Source: Pantoea anthophila (GTDB lineage Bacteria; Pseudomonadota; Gammaproteobacteria; Enterobacterales; Enterobacteriaceae). Taken from it: a stretch of 64,000 nucleotides of DNA. The DNA lies in NCBI RefSeq assembly GCF_006494375.1, contig NZ_VHIZ01000050.1, forward strand, positions 186,001-250,000, written 5' to 3'. Position numbers and translations under genes: made by a program. The notes under the pieces are model-generated. The model was not told the origin of the DNA and searched no databases. It worked only from the letters and a program-made list of their open reading frames with translations. This document shows, one piece after another, positions 16,611-26,434 of this stretch. Within the stretch, counting starts at the first letter, position 1, and every line of letters begins with the position of its first letter.

Positions 16611-18725
16611 TTATTCCTTACCGGCGTGTGTGATCAGCCAGCAGTTGTGAATGTGTCGGTTGCGCGCGAAATCCTGCGACTGCGTTTTCTGGGTAATATC
16701 CTGCGCCTGCAGGCCCAGAGATTTCAGGCCATCCATGTCCATTTTAAAACCGCGTTTGTTGTTGGAGAACATGATGGTGCCGCCGCGACGCAGCAGGCGC
16801 TTCAGGTTACGCATCAGCATCATATGATCGCGCTGAACGTCGAAGCTCTCTTCCATACGCTTGGAGTTGGAGAAAGTTGGCGGATCGATAAAGATCAGGT
16901 CAAAATTCTCATCACTCTCATGCAGCCAGCTCAGGCAGTCGGCCTGCATCAGACGGTGCTGACGACCGGTCAGCCCGTTGAGACGCAGGTTGCGTTCCGC
17001 CCACTCCAGATAGGTGCGTGACATATCGACCGTGGTGGTAGAGCGTGCCCCGCCCAGACCGGCATGCACACTGGCGGTGCCGGTGTAAGCAAACAGATTC
17101 AGGAAATCTTTACCCTTGCTCATATTACCGAGCATTTTGCGGGCAATGCGGTGGTCGAGGAACAGACCGGTATCGAGATAGTCGGTCAGGTTCACCAGGA
17201 AACGCGCATTAAACTCTTTAACTTCGAAATAGTCGCCCTTCTCACTCAGCTTCTGATACTGCGCTTTGCCCTTCTGGCGTTCGCGGGTTTTCATAATCAG
17301 ACGGTCTGCAGGCAACGCCAGTACGGTGAGCGTCGCACTGATCACATCGAACAGGCGCTGACGCGCTTTGTTGGGATCGATGGTTTTCGGTGGCGCATAC
17401 TCCTGGATAATCACCCAGTCAGCGTAGCGGTCAACAGCCACGTTGTAGTCTGGCAGATCGGCATCATAAATGCGGTAGCATTCAATGCCTTCCTGACGCG
17501 CCCACTTCTCCAGCTTCTTCACGTTTTTACGCAGACGGTTTGCGTAATCTTCCGCAATCTGCCCGGCGCTTTCGCTGCTGTTCACCGCGAGCTGATAGTT
17601 TTTCTGCACGCAATCCAGCGGGCCGTTTTTGGCTTTAAACTGACGGTCGGCGCGCAGCTGCAGGCAGCTCAGCAGCTCAGGTGAAGCGCTGAACAGGGAA
17701 AGCTTCCAGCCGCCAAAATGCTGTTTCATCAGGCGTCCAAGCTGACTGTGCAGCGCGATCAGCGCCGGTTCGCTCTCCAGGCGCTCACCGTAAGGGGGGT
17801 TGCTCAGCACCGTGCCGTGAACCGCCGCATCCACCGGATTGGTCAGCTTCAGCAGATCCTGCTGTGCAAAGGTAAAGAGCTCTTCCACACCCGCACGGCG
17901 GGCATTCGCCTGCGCCCACTCCAGCACCCGGCCGTTCGTGTCATAGCCAAAGAAGCGCGCCTGCGTATTCGCCGTGCCGGTGCGGGCACGATTATGCGCT
18001 TCGTTTTTCACGTCCTGCCACAGCGCAGCATTAAACTGGCTCCAGGCCATAAAGCCCCAGTGACGGCGCAGCAGGCCAGGCGCACGATCGCAGGCGATCA
18101 GCGCAGCTTCAATCAGCAGCGTACCTGAACCGCACATCGGATCGATCAGCGGGGTGGATGGCTCCCAGCCAGAACGCAGCACAATCGCCGCCGCCAGATT
18201 CTCTTTTAACGGTGCCTGACCGGTCTGCTGGCGATAGCCACGCTGATGCAATGAACTGCCGCTCAGATCCAGCGCGATGCTGGCGCGATCGTCATTCAGC
18301 CAGACGTTGATACGGATATCCGCCTGCTCACGATCGACATTGGGACGCTCCAGATTCTTACGGGTAAAGCTGTCCACAATGGCATCTTTGACTTTCAGCG
18401 CACCAAACTGGCTGTTGCGAATCGAGTCATTGGTGCCGCTGAAATGGACGACAAAGGTTTTGTCGCTGCCGAACATGGACGGCCAGTCCACGCCCTGCAC
18501 ACCCAGATAGAGATCGAGGTCGCTATAGACACCAAACTCTCCCAGCGGCAACAGGATGCGTGATGCTAAACGGCTCCACATCAGGCTTTGGTACATGACG
18601 CGATCGTCGGCTTCGTAGTGAACGCCTCCCTGCACCACTTGCAAATCCTGCGCGCCCAGCGCGTCCAGCTCACTTTTTAACAGCTCTTCGAGCCCACGCG
18701 CCGTGCTGGCAAACAGAGAATTCAT
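16611..18725 (-). CDS. rlmL: Bifunctional 23S rRNA methyltransferase RlmKL
   Basis: Fused methyltransferase that makes m2G2445 (N-terminal RlmL part) and m7G2069 (C-terminal RlmK part) in 23S rRNA. A THUMP domain occupies about residues 45-155. The first Rossmann methyltransferase has [17 protein letters not shown] and the SNPPYGERL catalytic motif. The second has [18 protein letters not shown] and [13 protein letters not shown]. The start at [17 protein letters not shown] was chosen by family match; the frame extends 17 codons further up but that part would lie upstream of the predicted transcription start. It is 704 residues against 702 in E. coli and the first gene of the run ending with pqiC. 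Confidence 0.96.
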   Translation of the reverse strand: MNSLFASTARGLEELLKSELDALGAQDLQVVQGGVHYEADDRVMYQSLMWSRLASRILLPLGEFGVYSDLDLYLGVQGVDWPSMFGSDKTFVVHFSGTNDSIRNSQFGALKVKDAIVDSFTRKNLERPNVDREQADIRINVWLNDDRASIALDLSGSSLHQRGYRQQTGQAPLKENLAAAIVLRSGWEPSTPLIDPMCGSGTLLIEAALIACDRAPGLLRRHWGFMAWSQFNAALWQDVKNEAHNRARTGTANTQARFFGYDTNGRVLEWAQANARRAGVEELFTFAQQDLLKLTNPVDAAVHGTVLSNPPYGERLESEPALIALHSQLGRLMKQHFGGWKLSLFSASPELLSCLQLRADRQFKAKNGPLDCVQKNYQLAVNSSESAGQIAEDYANRLRKNVKKLEKWARQEGIECYRIYDADLPDYNVAVDRYADWVIIQEYAPPKTIDPNKARQRLFDVISATLTVLALPADRLIMKTRERQKGKAQYQKLSEKGDYFEVKEFNARFLVNLTDYLDTGLFLDHRIARKMLGNMSKGKDFLNLFAYTGTASVHAGLGGARSTTTVDMSRTYLEWAERNLRLNGLTGRQHRLMQADCLSWLHESDENFDLIFIDPPTFSNSKRMEESFDVQRDHMMLMRNLKRLLRRGGTIMFSNNKRGFKMDMDGLKSLGLQAQDITQKTQSQDFARNRHIHNCWLITHAGKE

Positions 18726-18761
18726 ATCGTCACTTTTTAACTCTTGAGAAAATTGTCGCGC

Positions 18762-18789
18762 ATTATAGCGAATCACAGACCTATGTCAT
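18762..18789 (-). promoter_or_regulatory. Predicted sigma-70 promoter for rlmL-uup-pqiABC
   Basis: Read on the minus strand, ATGACA (18789-18784) and a perfect TATAAT (18767-18762) are separated by 16 bases. Transcription would start near 18755, about 30 bases ahead of the rlmL ATG. Predicted by eye. Confidence 0.65.
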
Positions 18790-18836
18790 AAAGTTAGCTT
18801 CTTTTGTCTTGCGCGTCGGGTTTCAAGGAGAACACC

Positions 18837-19946
18837 ATGATCACGCTTTCCCGCTTATTTATTCATCCTGTGAAGTCGATGCGGGGGCTGGCACTGTCAC
18901 ACGCCCGGGTTTCTGGCAGCGGGCTGGCTTTTGATCGTCTGTTTATGGTGACGGAACCTGACGGCACCTTTATTACCGCCCGGCAGCATCCGGAGATGGT
19001 GCGCTTTACACCCGCTATTTTACCTGAGGGGCTGTTACTGGAAGCGCCTGACGGCAGTCACATGCTTATCCGCTTCAGCGATTTCGGGGAGCAGGAACAC
19101 CCGACCGAGGTCTGGGGCAATCGCTTCGGCGCACGCATCGCCCCGCCCGCCATTAATCAGTGGCTGAGCCAGTTCTTTCCCCGTGACGTCCAGCTGCGCT
19201 GGGTCGGACCTGAACCCAGTCGCCGGGTCAAAGCATTTGACCATGTCCCGCTGAGTTTTGCCGATGGCTATCCGTTTTTGCTGGTGAACACCGCCTCGCT
19301 GCATGACCTGCAACAGCGCTGCCCGGCCAGCGTACGTGCCGAACAGTTTCGTCCCAATCTGGTCGTGAGCGGTGCGGCTGCATGGGATGAAGACAGCTGG
19401 GCGGAGATCCGGATAGGTGAAGTCATCTTTGAAGTGCCGAAACCCTGCAGTCGCTGCGTGCTGACCACGGTCAGCCCCGAAACCGGACGCAAACATCCTG
19501 CCGGTCATCCGCTCGCCACTCTGCAGACGTTCCGCAGCGCCCAGGATGGCAGCGGGGATATCGATTTTGGCCTGAATCTGGTGGCCCGTAATCAGGGTGT
19601 GGTACGTGCCGGTGACGAAATGGTGATCCTGAAGCGCCATGCTCCGCGCCTCTACGGTGCCGGAGAGGTCATTGAGACGCTGAAACCGCAGCCGCAGACC
19701 CCTGATGATGTGGCTATCACCTTTCAGGGACAGACCTTCCGCGGGGATAATCAGCAGGTGTTACTGGATCAGCTGGAGATGCAGGGATTTCGTATCCCCT
19801 ACTCCTGTCGTGCGGGACTGTGCGGCAGCTGTAAGCTGAATCTGGTGTCGGGCGAAGTTAAAGCGCTGAAAAAAGGCGCCGTACGTCAGGACGGAACGCT
19901 GCTGAGCTGCAGCTGTATTCCGGCAGGCGATGTCGAACTGAAATAG
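18837..19946 (+). CDS. ycbX: MOSC-domain molybdenum protein YcbX with C-terminal ferredoxin domain
   Basis: N-hydroxylated-compound reductase of 369 residues, as in E. coli. A beta-barrel N-terminal domain (about 1-120) and a MOSC domain (about 125-265, with the cofactor-binding Cys in KPCSRC) are followed by a plant-type 2Fe-2S ferredoxin domain (about 285-369) with the cysteine pattern CRAGLCGSC and a late Cys in SCSC. In E. coli it detoxifies base analogues such as 6-N-hydroxylaminopurine using molybdenum cofactor. AAGGAG precedes the chosen ATG; an in-frame ATG 11 codons earlier lacks a site. Its stop abuts the convergent zapC stop with no spacer. Confidence 0.94.
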   Translation: MITLSRLFIHPVKSMRGLALSHARVSGSGLAFDRLFMVTEPDGTFITARQHPEMVRFTPAILPEGLLLEAPDGSHMLIRFSDFGEQEHPTEVWGNRFGARIAPPAINQWLSQFFPRDVQLRWVGPEPSRRVKAFDHVPLSFADGYPFLLVNTASLHDLQQRCPASVRAEQFRPNLVVSGAAAWDEDSWAEIRIGEVIFEVPKPCSRCVLTTVSPETGRKHPAGHPLATLQTFRSAQDGSGDIDFGLNLVARNQGVVRAGDEMVILKRHAPRLYGAGEVIETLKPQPQTPDDVAITFQGQTFRGDNQQVLLDQLEMQGFRIPYSCRAGLCGSCKLNLVSGEVKALKKGAVRQDGTLLSCSCIPAGDVELK

Positions 19947-20489
19947 TCAGACCGCGCGGGCATAGCGCGGCGCGACATCCTGATACCAGGGCTGCAGGCG
20001 GTCGTTCATCACCTTAATGGCATCGCCGAGCACCATATTTTTGCCAGCCAGCGTCAGCGCTGGCTGAGCCAGCAGGCAGAGCGCCGCGTTACTGCCGCTT
20101 TCAACCACCAGCAGACGCGCCTGCGTTCCCTCTTCTGCCAGCGTAACCTGCACCATCTCACCGGGCCGCGGCTGCATTGCCGGGGCATACGCGGTGAAGT
20201 GCCAGCTTTTCGGCATCAGCGGTTTCAGGAAGCGCGCGGCGACCAGGGCATTCAGCACCAGTTCAGCGCGATGGCTGCCACTGAGTTTGCACTGACGGCA
20301 GGTCTCTTCAAAGGTGTAATAGAGGGCGGCATCATCAACACAGAAACCCGACTCTGAGAACGCATCGGGCGTCAGCATTTTGCGGGAATAGCGGGAGCGA
20401 AAAAGCATACCGTCTGCCAGGTCGAGCATCATTCGGTCGTGGCTGTGGTCAAAATACCAACGCCAGTTATCGTCGGGTTTAATGTTCAT
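19947..20489 (-). CDS. zapC: Z-ring associated protein ZapC
   Basis: Cytosolic FtsZ-binding protein that promotes lateral bundling of FtsZ filaments, 180 residues as in E. coli. The N-terminal half is strongly conserved ([46 protein letters not shown]) and MPKSWHF with [12 protein letters not shown] follows. The family occurs mainly in Enterobacterales and Vibrionales. It lies downstream of pyrD on the same strand. It offsets SulA, which blocks FtsZ and is also encoded in this window. Confidence 0.94.
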   Translation of the reverse strand: MNIKPDDNWRWYFDHSHDRMMLDLADGMLFRSRYSRKMLTPDAFSESGFCVDDAALYYTFEETCRQCKLSGSHRAELVLNALVAARFLKPLMPKSWHFTAYAPAMQPRPGEMVQVTLAEEGTQARLLVVESGSNAALCLLAQPALTLAGKNMVLGDAIKVMNDRLQPWYQDVAPRYARAV

Positions 20490-20584
20490 CGTCTGCCCTG
20501 TCTTTTACCGCTGCGCCATACGTCACGCAGAATTCAGCGAAAATAGAATATAAGGAAAAGCTGAAAAATCGTGCAACAGGACAA

Positions 20585-20622
20585 AATATAAACGAGCCGA
20601 GGGGATAAATAAACCCCCCGGC
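20585..20622 (-). terminator. Terminator-like hairpin after pyrD
   Basis: On the plus strand GCCGAGGGG (20596-20604) and CCCCCCGGC (20614-20622) pair with one mismatch. On the minus strand the stem is followed by a T-rich stretch (CGTTTATATTTT). It lies 20 bases past the pyrD stop, within the 153-base zapC-pyrD gap. Confidence 0.55.
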
Positions 20623-20642
20623 GAAGCATTGTGAGAATTGTC

Positions 20643-21653
20643 TTAGAGATGTGTGACGATATCTTTAATTAATCCTGGCCCCTGATAAATAAAGCCTGAA
20701 TAGATCTGAACCAGCGTAGCCCCTGCCGCAATTTTTTCACGCGCAGCGGTCAGAGAATCAATGCCGCCTGCGCCGATAATCGGCAGGCGTCCCTGCAGTT
20801 CCTGTGAGAGGCGCTGAATGACCGCCGTGCTGCGCGACTGGACAGGCCGTCCGCTTAAGCCACCGGCTTCCTCAGCATGCTTAAGCCCCGTTACCAGGGA
20901 GCGATCGAGCGTGGTATTCGTAGCAATCACGCCATCAATCTGGTGACGTACTAAACTGTCCGCTACCTGAATTAACTCCTCTTCAGAGAGGTCCGGAGCA
21001 ATTTTTACGGCCAGCGGAACATATTTGAGATGACGCTGTTCCAGCGCTTTTTGTTTCTGTTTAATGGCGGAAAGCAGATCATCCAGAGCCTCACCATATT
21101 GCAGTGAGCGCAGACCGGGAGTGTTAGGTGAGGAAATATTGATGGCGATATAACCGGCGTGGGCATACACCTTTTCCATGCAGATCAGGTAATCCTCTTT
21201 TCCCTGCTCAACCGGCGTATCTTTATTTTTGCCGATATTAATCCCCAGTACGCCGTTAAAACGCGCTTTTTTCACGTTTTCGACCAGGTGATCGACCCCC
21301 AGATTATTGAATCCCATGCGATTGATAATCCCGCCCGCTTCAACCAGTCGGAACATGCGCGGCTTATCATTGCCTGCCTGAGCGCGCGGCGTGACGGTGC
21401 CAACTTCAACAAACCCGAAGCCCATCGCCGCAAAGGCGTCAATGCACTCCGCGTTTTTATCCAGGCCCGCGGCCAGGCCAAGGGCATTTTTAAAGGTCAG
21501 TCCCATACAGGTGACCGGACGCGACGGCAGATTCTGGCGATAAAACCGTTCCAGCGGGGTGCCATTCATAAAGCGCAGTTGCTGAAAGGTGAGTTCGTGC
21601 GCGCGTTCGGGGTCGAGCTTAAACAGCGCCGGTCGGACGATAGGATAAAACAT
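20643..21653 (-). CDS. pyrD: Dihydroorotate dehydrogenase (quinone), class 2
   Basis: Membrane-associated flavoenzyme that oxidises dihydroorotate to orotate with quinone, the fourth step of pyrimidine synthesis. The 336 residues equal E. coli PyrD. The N-terminal quinone-binding helices are followed by an FMN barrel: [38 protein letters not shown] with the catalytic Ser, and the phosphate-binding IIGAGGIDS. The ATG at 21653 has a good AGGAG site; the frame is open 89 codons further but that part is unrelated to the family. The leader between it and the flippase gene carries a 9-base inverted repeat. Confidence 0.97.
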   Translation of the reverse strand: MFYPIVRPALFKLDPERAHELTFQQLRFMNGTPLERFYRQNLPSRPVTCMGLTFKNALGLAAGLDKNAECIDAFAAMGFGFVEVGTVTPRAQAGNDKPRMFRLVEAGGIINRMGFNNLGVDHLVENVKKARFNGVLGINIGKNKDTPVEQGKEDYLICMEKVYAHAGYIAINISSPNTPGLRSLQYGEALDDLLSAIKQKQKALEQRHLKYVPLAVKIAPDLSEEELIQVADSLVRHQIDGVIATNTTLDRSLVTGLKHAEEAGGLSGRPVQSRSTAVIQRLSQELQGRLPIIGAGGIDSLTAAREKIAAGATLVQIYSGFIYQGPGLIKDIVTHL

Positions 21654-21705
21654 GCACTCTCCTGAAGGACGGAAGCAATCGTGAAAGTCGGTGCACGGGA
21701 AATTG

Positions 21706-21735
21706 TGCGCCAGAATGGTAAAGTGCTCTGGCGCA
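21706..21735. repeat. 9-bp inverted repeat in the pyrD upstream region
   Basis: TGCGCCAGA (21706-21714) and TCTGGCGCA (21727-21735) are perfect complements with a 12-base spacer, between the flippase stop (21788) and the pyrD start (21653). Neither side carries a strong T-run, so it is not a clear terminator. It could be a protein binding site or an RNA structure in a transcript from the flippase into pyrD. Confidence 0.6.
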
Positions 21736-21787
21736 AAAGTAAATCGAAGGGCGGAAAGGCGGAAAATTAAGTGAGTTTGCTTTGATC

Positions 21788-23089
21788 TTACGCAGCGGAA
21801 TCGTTTACGGGGCGATTTTCCACCTGAGAGGGAAAGAGATATTCCCGCAGGATACCGTGACGATGCATGATGCCAAAAATGCCGAGGCAGACAAACGCTT
21901 CCGCACCCACCATCGACCATGCCGCGCCGATTGCGCCAAACTTCCAGGCCAGGAAACAGCAGAGCGGTACGTTAATCACCCCCGCCGCCATCATGACCCA
22001 CATACGCTGGCGCGCCAGACCGTGTGGGATCAGGATCTGTAATCCGGCCGGATAGGCGATGTTGCCAAACAGGAAGCAGAGTACGAAGACGCGCAGCACA
22101 TCCGCCGACGGAATAAAGTCTTTACCCAGTAAAATCGAGACGACCAGGTCAGCAAAAAACCAGGTAAAGATGACAATCGACAGACTCAGAGAGAATGAGA
22201 GCAGCAGACTTTTGCGTGTTGCGGCAATCGCGGCGCGTTTATCCCGGCCAAACAGGTGGCTGACGCGCGGAAAGAAGGCGCTCCCGATCTGCTCCGGCAC
22301 GGAGTTTGCCGCTTTACGCAGGCGATCGGCACCGTTATAGATCCCCACCATATAGGTAGAGGTAAAGGTCGCCAGGATCACCACGTTGACGCTGTTAAAC
22401 AGGTTGGCCCCGGCAATGGCAATAAAGACATCCATGCTGTCGGTGATGCGCTGTTTAATTTCACGCGGTTCAAAGCGGTAATGGCCAATGACTTTCATCT
22501 CCAGCACAAACTTCAGCGTTATCGCCGCACTAATCATAGAGACGACGCCAGGGATCAGCGCAGCCAGCCAGGTGTCCTGCGGAGATTTCACCAGCAAAAA
22601 GGTCAGCGGAATGGCGCAGAAATTACCGAAGGTGGCGATAACTGCGGTTTTGCCCAGCTTCTCAAAGCCCTGCATCAGCCAGCCAAAGGAAAACAGCGAG
22701 CCAACCAGCGTCGTGCAGTTCGCCAGCACAATAAAGAACAGTGAGTGCCAGGCGGGATTAAACCAGGTGGCGGTGAGCAGCGTGCCACTGGTCAGCAGCA
22801 GCAGCATCAGCTTGGCGTTAAAAGTGGACCAGAAGAGCTGACTGACACGCTCCTTGTCGTCACGATGGTGAGCAATATCTTTGGTGGTAAAGACATTGAA
22901 TCCCCAGTCGGAAATGGTGCTGCAATAGAGCACGCAGGCGATCGCCAGCGCCAGCGTACCCATCTGTTCTACCCCCAGAACACGGGCCAGATAGGGCAGC
23001 GTAGCCAGCGGAAACAGAAACGACGCGCCGCGATACGCCAGCAGCGAAAAAATATTAATAATCAGACTTTTATCGAGTACTTTTGCCAT
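21788..23089 (-). CDS. Wzx-type polysaccharide flippase (MATE-like superfamily)
   Basis: Polytopic inner-membrane protein of 433 residues with about 12-14 hydrophobic segments throughout. The N-terminus ([28 protein letters not shown]) and the following GTLALAIA are typical of Wzx/RfbX O-antigen or exopolysaccharide repeat-unit transporters, which flip undecaprenyl-linked oligosaccharides to the periplasm. The substrate cannot be read from sequence. It is not part of E. coli K-12 at this locus, where elf fimbrial genes lie between pyrD and ssuE. It follows the glycosyltransferase gene on the same strand with a 101-base gap. No polymerase (Wzy) or sugar-nucleotide genes accompany it. Confidence 0.82.
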   Translation of the reverse strand: MAKVLDKSLIINIFSLLAYRGASFLFPLATLPYLARVLGVEQMGTLALAIACVLYCSTISDWGFNVFTTKDIAHHRDDKERVSQLFWSTFNAKLMLLLLTSGTLLTATWFNPAWHSLFFIVLANCTTLVGSLFSFGWLMQGFEKLGKTAVIATFGNFCAIPLTFLLVKSPQDTWLAALIPGVVSMISAAITLKFVLEMKVIGHYRFEPREIKQRITDSMDVFIAIAGANLFNSVNVVILATFTSTYMVGIYNGADRLRKAANSVPEQIGSAFFPRVSHLFGRDKRAAIAATRKSLLLSFSLSLSIVIFTWFFADLVVSILLGKDFIPSADVLRVFVLCFLFGNIAYPAGLQILIPHGLARQRMWVMMAAGVINVPLCCFLAWKFGAIGAAWSMVGAEAFVCLGIFGIMHRHGILREYLFPSQVENRPVNDSAA

Positions 23090-23190
23090 GACGCAACAAC
23101 CTTATACACATTGCATGTCTCACCTTCTCATTTCGCTAAGGCATAAACAATATCGCTTCAAATTTTTCAGAATCCGGCTGCTTTACAGGA

Positions 23191-24171
23191 TCAGGCGGCG
23201 CGACTGAGCTCTTTTTTAACTTTGTAATGCTGTAACGCAATAAAGAGTTCAGGGCGATTGAACAGTAGCCACTCCTTGACGTTTTCTGTTTTAACATTAC
23301 GGCCCAGGAAGCGGATGGCATTCAGGACATATTCCGGCACGGCGGTACCATTATAGAGTGACAGATAGATCATCAGGCGAAACGAATGAACTAAATAGGC
23401 TTTCTCCAGCGAACTGCGCCAGGCGGATTTCGTGACCGAGCTGTTTAACGTACTGTAGGCGTGCATAAAAGCGTTATAGCGCTGATAGAAAAACTCATTA
23501 CTTTTGGTACTGTTGGTCAGCGAGCCATTACGGATACGCTGTTTATAATAAACCTGACGGCTGACCCATGCCTGCTGACTTTTTACAAACACGGAGAGCG
23601 TGAAGTTGTGATCTTCATGAACGCGTCCAACAAAGCGTAATTTATGCTGCTCGACAATTCGCTTACTGACAATATAACTCCAGGCCGCCGAGGTATATCT
23701 GCCGTTTCGCAGCAGATGCAAAAAGACCTCCTGCGATTTTTGCTGGCCAAAAATTTCGTGTCTGACTTTAGGTGAGGTGACATCAATCTGCCCATCCCGA
23801 AAAACGCAGGAGTTGAAACAGAACAGGTCGGTCTCCGGGTGCTGTTCCGCGACCGCCGCAAGTTCCGCCACCAGCCCATCAACCACGACATCATCCGGGT
23901 CGCAGAAAAAGAGGAACTGGCCTCTGGCCTGCTCAATGCCCACATCGCGAGCACGACCGGCGCCGCCGTTTTCCGTAGTAATTATTTTCACCTGAGAAAG
24001 ATGCGCATAATTCTGTTCAAGTAAGGCCAGCGTTCCGTCGGTGGAGCCATCATTCACAATGAGAATTTCATTGGGAGATTTAACCTGGCGCAATAAGGAA
24101 TCAACGCACTCGACAATATATTTCTCAACGTTGTAGGTTGGAATAATTACGGATAACAGGATGTCAGACAT
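23191..24171 (-). CDS. Family 2 glycosyltransferase
   Basis: GT-A fold transferase of 326 residues. VIIPTYN at 8-14, NDGSTDG at 40-46 and the metal-binding DPDD at 91-94 form the nucleotide-sugar site. EDHNF at about 186-190 is the likely catalytic-base region. There are no clear membrane helices. It would add one sugar to a lipid-linked or surface glycan; donor and acceptor are unknown. It is paired with the flippase just downstream. The upstream region is an unusually long 738-base stretch without a gene that holds an RcsAB-like box. It looks more AT-rich than its neighbours by eye, in keeping with transfer. Confidence 0.85.
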   Translation of the reverse strand: MSDILLSVIIPTYNVEKYIVECVDSLLRQVKSPNEILIVNDGSTDGTLALLEQNYAHLSQVKIITTENGGAGRARDVGIEQARGQFLFFCDPDDVVVDGLVAELAAVAEQHPETDLFCFNSCVFRDGQIDVTSPKVRHEIFGQQKSQEVFLHLLRNGRYTSAAWSYIVSKRIVEQHKLRFVGRVHEDHNFTLSVFVKSQQAWVSRQVYYKQRIRNGSLTNSTKSNEFFYQRYNAFMHAYSTLNSSVTKSAWRSSLEKAYLVHSFRLMIYLSLYNGTAVPEYVLNAIRFLGRNVKTENVKEWLLFNRPELFIALQHYKVKKELSRAA

Positions 24172-24909
24172 AGGTAATTCTCAGCTGTTAAAAATAACAA
24201 AACGATTCACCTGCCTGATGCAGGTCCTGACCAGAGGCGAAGCGATGAAAAGAGTGAGAGGCTGATATTCTGTTTCTTTGATTCAGCCCGATTATCTTAA
24301 ACCGGCTTCGTAAAAAAAGACCAGTCGTAAAAAATATCTTAACGTTTCACAGGACTATCACTGTTAAAAGACGTGCATCAATATCCTGCTGAAATGTTAA
24401 AACCGTTGAGGATTGATTTAAATACGGCTGATAAAGCAGACGTAACCAGATTCGGGAATCTGTAAGCGAACGTCTGAATCCGTGAAAAACGTCACCATTC
24501 CTTCATTTTTATTACACTCTGCCTTATGGCATAAATCCTAATAACAGACGAAGGAAGCTCACCACCAGTCAGTTTCCGTGCTGCTTCTGACCCGGCCGCT
24601 GCGCTTAATAGGGTTATTGGCCACAATCAGAATGTTCAGGCAATCAGACAAGAGCGAATTTTTTTGGGCATTCCGCCTGTTTTCGCAATCTTGTATCACC
24701 CTCCTTAATGAATCGTTTCTCTGTTTGCCCTGAAATTAAGAATATTCGGAATGTCCCCGGATGCGCCCCGGTTTCTGCCGCTTCTATTTGCAGTTTTTAC
24801 GCTTACTTTGCCGGATAAATCATTTAAGCCCACTGCGCTGCTCTGACAGTATGAAGGCATAAGTTCTCAACATTTGATAATCAATAACTTTTAGTTATAA
24901 GGAGTGATG
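24172..24909. other. 738-base stretch without a gene between the glycosyltransferase and ssuE
   Basis: Divergent control region of the glycosyltransferase (leftwards) and ssuE (rightwards). I see no coding potential beyond very short frames such as a 23-codon one at 24393, with no ribosome binding site. It holds an RcsAB-like box (24737-24750) and a 6-base inverted repeat ATAACT-TTT-AGTTAT (24884-24898) just ahead of the ssuE ribosome binding site. I found no JUMPstart-type GGCGGTAG. It may be debris left when the local gene content was exchanged. Confidence 0.6.
24737..24750 (+). promoter_or_regulatory. RcsAB-box-like site
   Basis: TAAGAATATTCGGA fits the published RcsAB consensus TRVGAAWAWTSYGR at 13 of 14 positions, with a perfect GAATATTC core. 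It is 566 bases upstream of the glycosyltransferase start and 160 bases upstream of ssuE. In Erwiniaceae RcsA/RcsB activates exopolysaccharide genes. Activity here is inferred. Confidence 0.5.
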
Positions 24910-25461
24910 ATGCGAGTTATTACGCTGGCAGGCAGCCCACGGTTTCCCTCCCGCTCAACTTCCCTGCTGACGCTGTGTCAGCACAAGCTGGAGGCGCGTG
25001 GCGTTGAAGTCATTCCCTGGAATATTCACAACTTTCAGCCTGACGATCTGATCAATGCACGCTTTGATGCGCCTGCCCTGCTGGCATTACGCGAGGACCT
25101 GGCCTCAGCGGATGGGCTGATTGTGGCGACCCCGATCTATAAAGCCTCATTTTCGGGGGCGCTGAAGACACTGCTTGACCTGCTGCCGGAACGCGCGCTG
25201 GAACATAAAGTGGTGCTGCCACTGGCCAGCGGCGGCAGTGCCGGTCATATGCTGGCGCTCGACTACGCCCTGAAGCCGGTTCTCAATGCCCTGAAGGCGC
25301 AGGAGATTCTGCACGGCGTTTATGCCGAGGATCATCAGGTGGTTCATTATGACCGGCAGCCTGAATTGCAGGCCTCTCTGGCAGAGCGTCTGGATGAAGC
25401 GGTTTCCGCCTTCTGGCTGGCGCTGACCCGTCACCACCACCCCGTTGCGCAAGCGGTTTAA
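24910..25461 (+). CDS. ssuE: NADPH-dependent FMN reductase of sulfonate utilisation
   Basis: Supplies reduced FMN to the SsuD monooxygenase. The flavodoxin-like fold starts with the FMN phosphate-binding loop TLAGSPRFPSRS (residues 4-15) and continues with DGLIVATPIYKASFSGALKTLLDLLPE. The length is 183 residues against 191. Three in-frame starts occur in a row (GTG 24904, ATG 24907, ATG 24910); I chose 24910 because it gives the family N-terminus MRVITLAGS and lies 5 bases after AAGGAG. First gene of ssuEADCB, which in E. coli is switched on by Cbl under sulfate limitation. Confidence 0.94.
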   Translation: MRVITLAGSPRFPSRSTSLLTLCQHKLEARGVEVIPWNIHNFQPDDLINARFDAPALLALREDLASADGLIVATPIYKASFSGALKTLLDLLPERALEHKVVLPLASGGSAGHMLALDYALKPVLNALKAQEILHGVYAEDHQVVHYDRQPELQASLAERLDEAVSAFWLALTRHHHPVAQAV

Positions 25462-25471
25462 GGAAAGAGCA

Positions 25472-26425
25472 ATGAAGCAGAGATTAGGAAAGTGGCTGGT
25501 TGCGGGACTTCTGCTGGCGGGCCTTCAGGTTCAGGCCGCTGAATCCGACCCGGCTGAGATTCGTATCGGTTATCAGAAAGGCTCAGTCAGCATGGTGCTG
25601 GCAAAGTCGCATCAGTTACTGGAGAAGCGTTTTCCCCATACGCATATTAAGTGGGTCGAGTTCCCGGCGGGCCCTCAGATGCTGGAAGCGCTGAATGTGA
25701 ACAGCATCGATCTCGGCAGCACCGGCGACCTTCCGCCGCTGTTTGCGCAGGCCGCGGGGGCTGATCTGCTCTACGTAGGTTCTGAGCCGCCGAAACCGAA
25801 ATCAGAAGTGATTCTGGTGCCGAAAAACAGCCCCCTGAAACAGGTGGCGGATCTGAAAGGGAAAAAAGTCGCCTTTCAGAAAGGCTCCAGCTCGCACAAC
25901 CTGCTTCTGCGCGCGCTGCAGCAGGCGGGACTCTCCTTTAACGATATTACGCCGGTCTATCTGACGCCCGCCGATGCCCGCGCCGCTTTCCAGCAGGGCA
26001 ACGTTGATGCCTGGGCTATCTGGGACCCCTACTACTCCTCCGTGCTCCAGCAGGGTAACTCGCGCCTGCTGATCGATGGCAGCTCGCTCAACCTGACCGG
26101 CTCGTTCTATTTAGCGACCCGCAGCTATGCCGAAGCCCATGGCGCCTTTATTCAGCAGGTGCTCGACACGTTCAGTGCGGCCGATGCGCTCACCATCAGC
26201 CAGCGGCAGCAGAGTACCACCCTGCTGGCTCAGGCGATGGGCCTGCCCGAACCGGTTATCGCCAGCTATCTGGATCACCGGCCGCCGACCCGCATTTCAC
26301 CGGTCAGTGCCGAAACGGCCGCCGCGCAGCAGCGCACCGCCGATCTCTTTTATGCCAATCATCTGTTGCCAGTCAAAGTGACGATTCAGGATCGTCTCTG
26401 GCATCCCCACACCGTCACGCAATAA
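25472..26425 (+). CDS. ssuA: Aliphatic sulfonate-binding periplasmic protein
   Basis: Substrate-binding protein of the SsuABC importer, 317 residues. A signal peptide covers about residues 1-22 (basic MKQRLGK, hydrophobic core, cleavage VQA/AES). The mature part shows IRIGYQKGS, VNSIDLGSTGDLPPLFAQAAG and NVDAWAIWDPY, typical of the SsuA/NMT1-like family. The start at 25472 follows AAGGAAAGAG; the nine-codon upstream extension overlaps ssuE and is not conserved. It is the second gene of the operon, 10 bases past ssuE. Confidence 0.94.
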   Translation: MKQRLGKWLVAGLLLAGLQVQAAESDPAEIRIGYQKGSVSMVLAKSHQLLEKRFPHTHIKWVEFPAGPQMLEALNVNSIDLGSTGDLPPLFAQAAGADLLYVGSEPPKPKSEVILVPKNSPLKQVADLKGKKVAFQKGSSSHNLLLRALQQAGLSFNDITPVYLTPADARAAFQQGNVDAWAIWDPYYSSVLQQGNSRLLIDGSSLNLTGSFYLATRSYAEAHGAFIQQVLDTFSAADALTISQRQQSTTLLAQAMGLPEPVIASYLDHRPPTRISPVSAETAAAQQRTADLFYANHLLPVKVTIQDRLWHPHTVTQ

Positions 26426-26434
26426 GGAGCAACA

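Noticed and set aside
17064..17684. 206-codon open frame on the plus strand
   Set aside because: Antisense to rlmL, with no similarity to any family I know.
24393..24464. 23-codon frame upstream of the glycosyltransferase
   Set aside because: No ribosome binding site, no recognisable peptide, and expected by chance in 738 bases.
24172..24909. JUMPstart/ops element for the polysaccharide genes
   Set aside because: I looked for GGCGGTAG on both strands of this region and did not find it.
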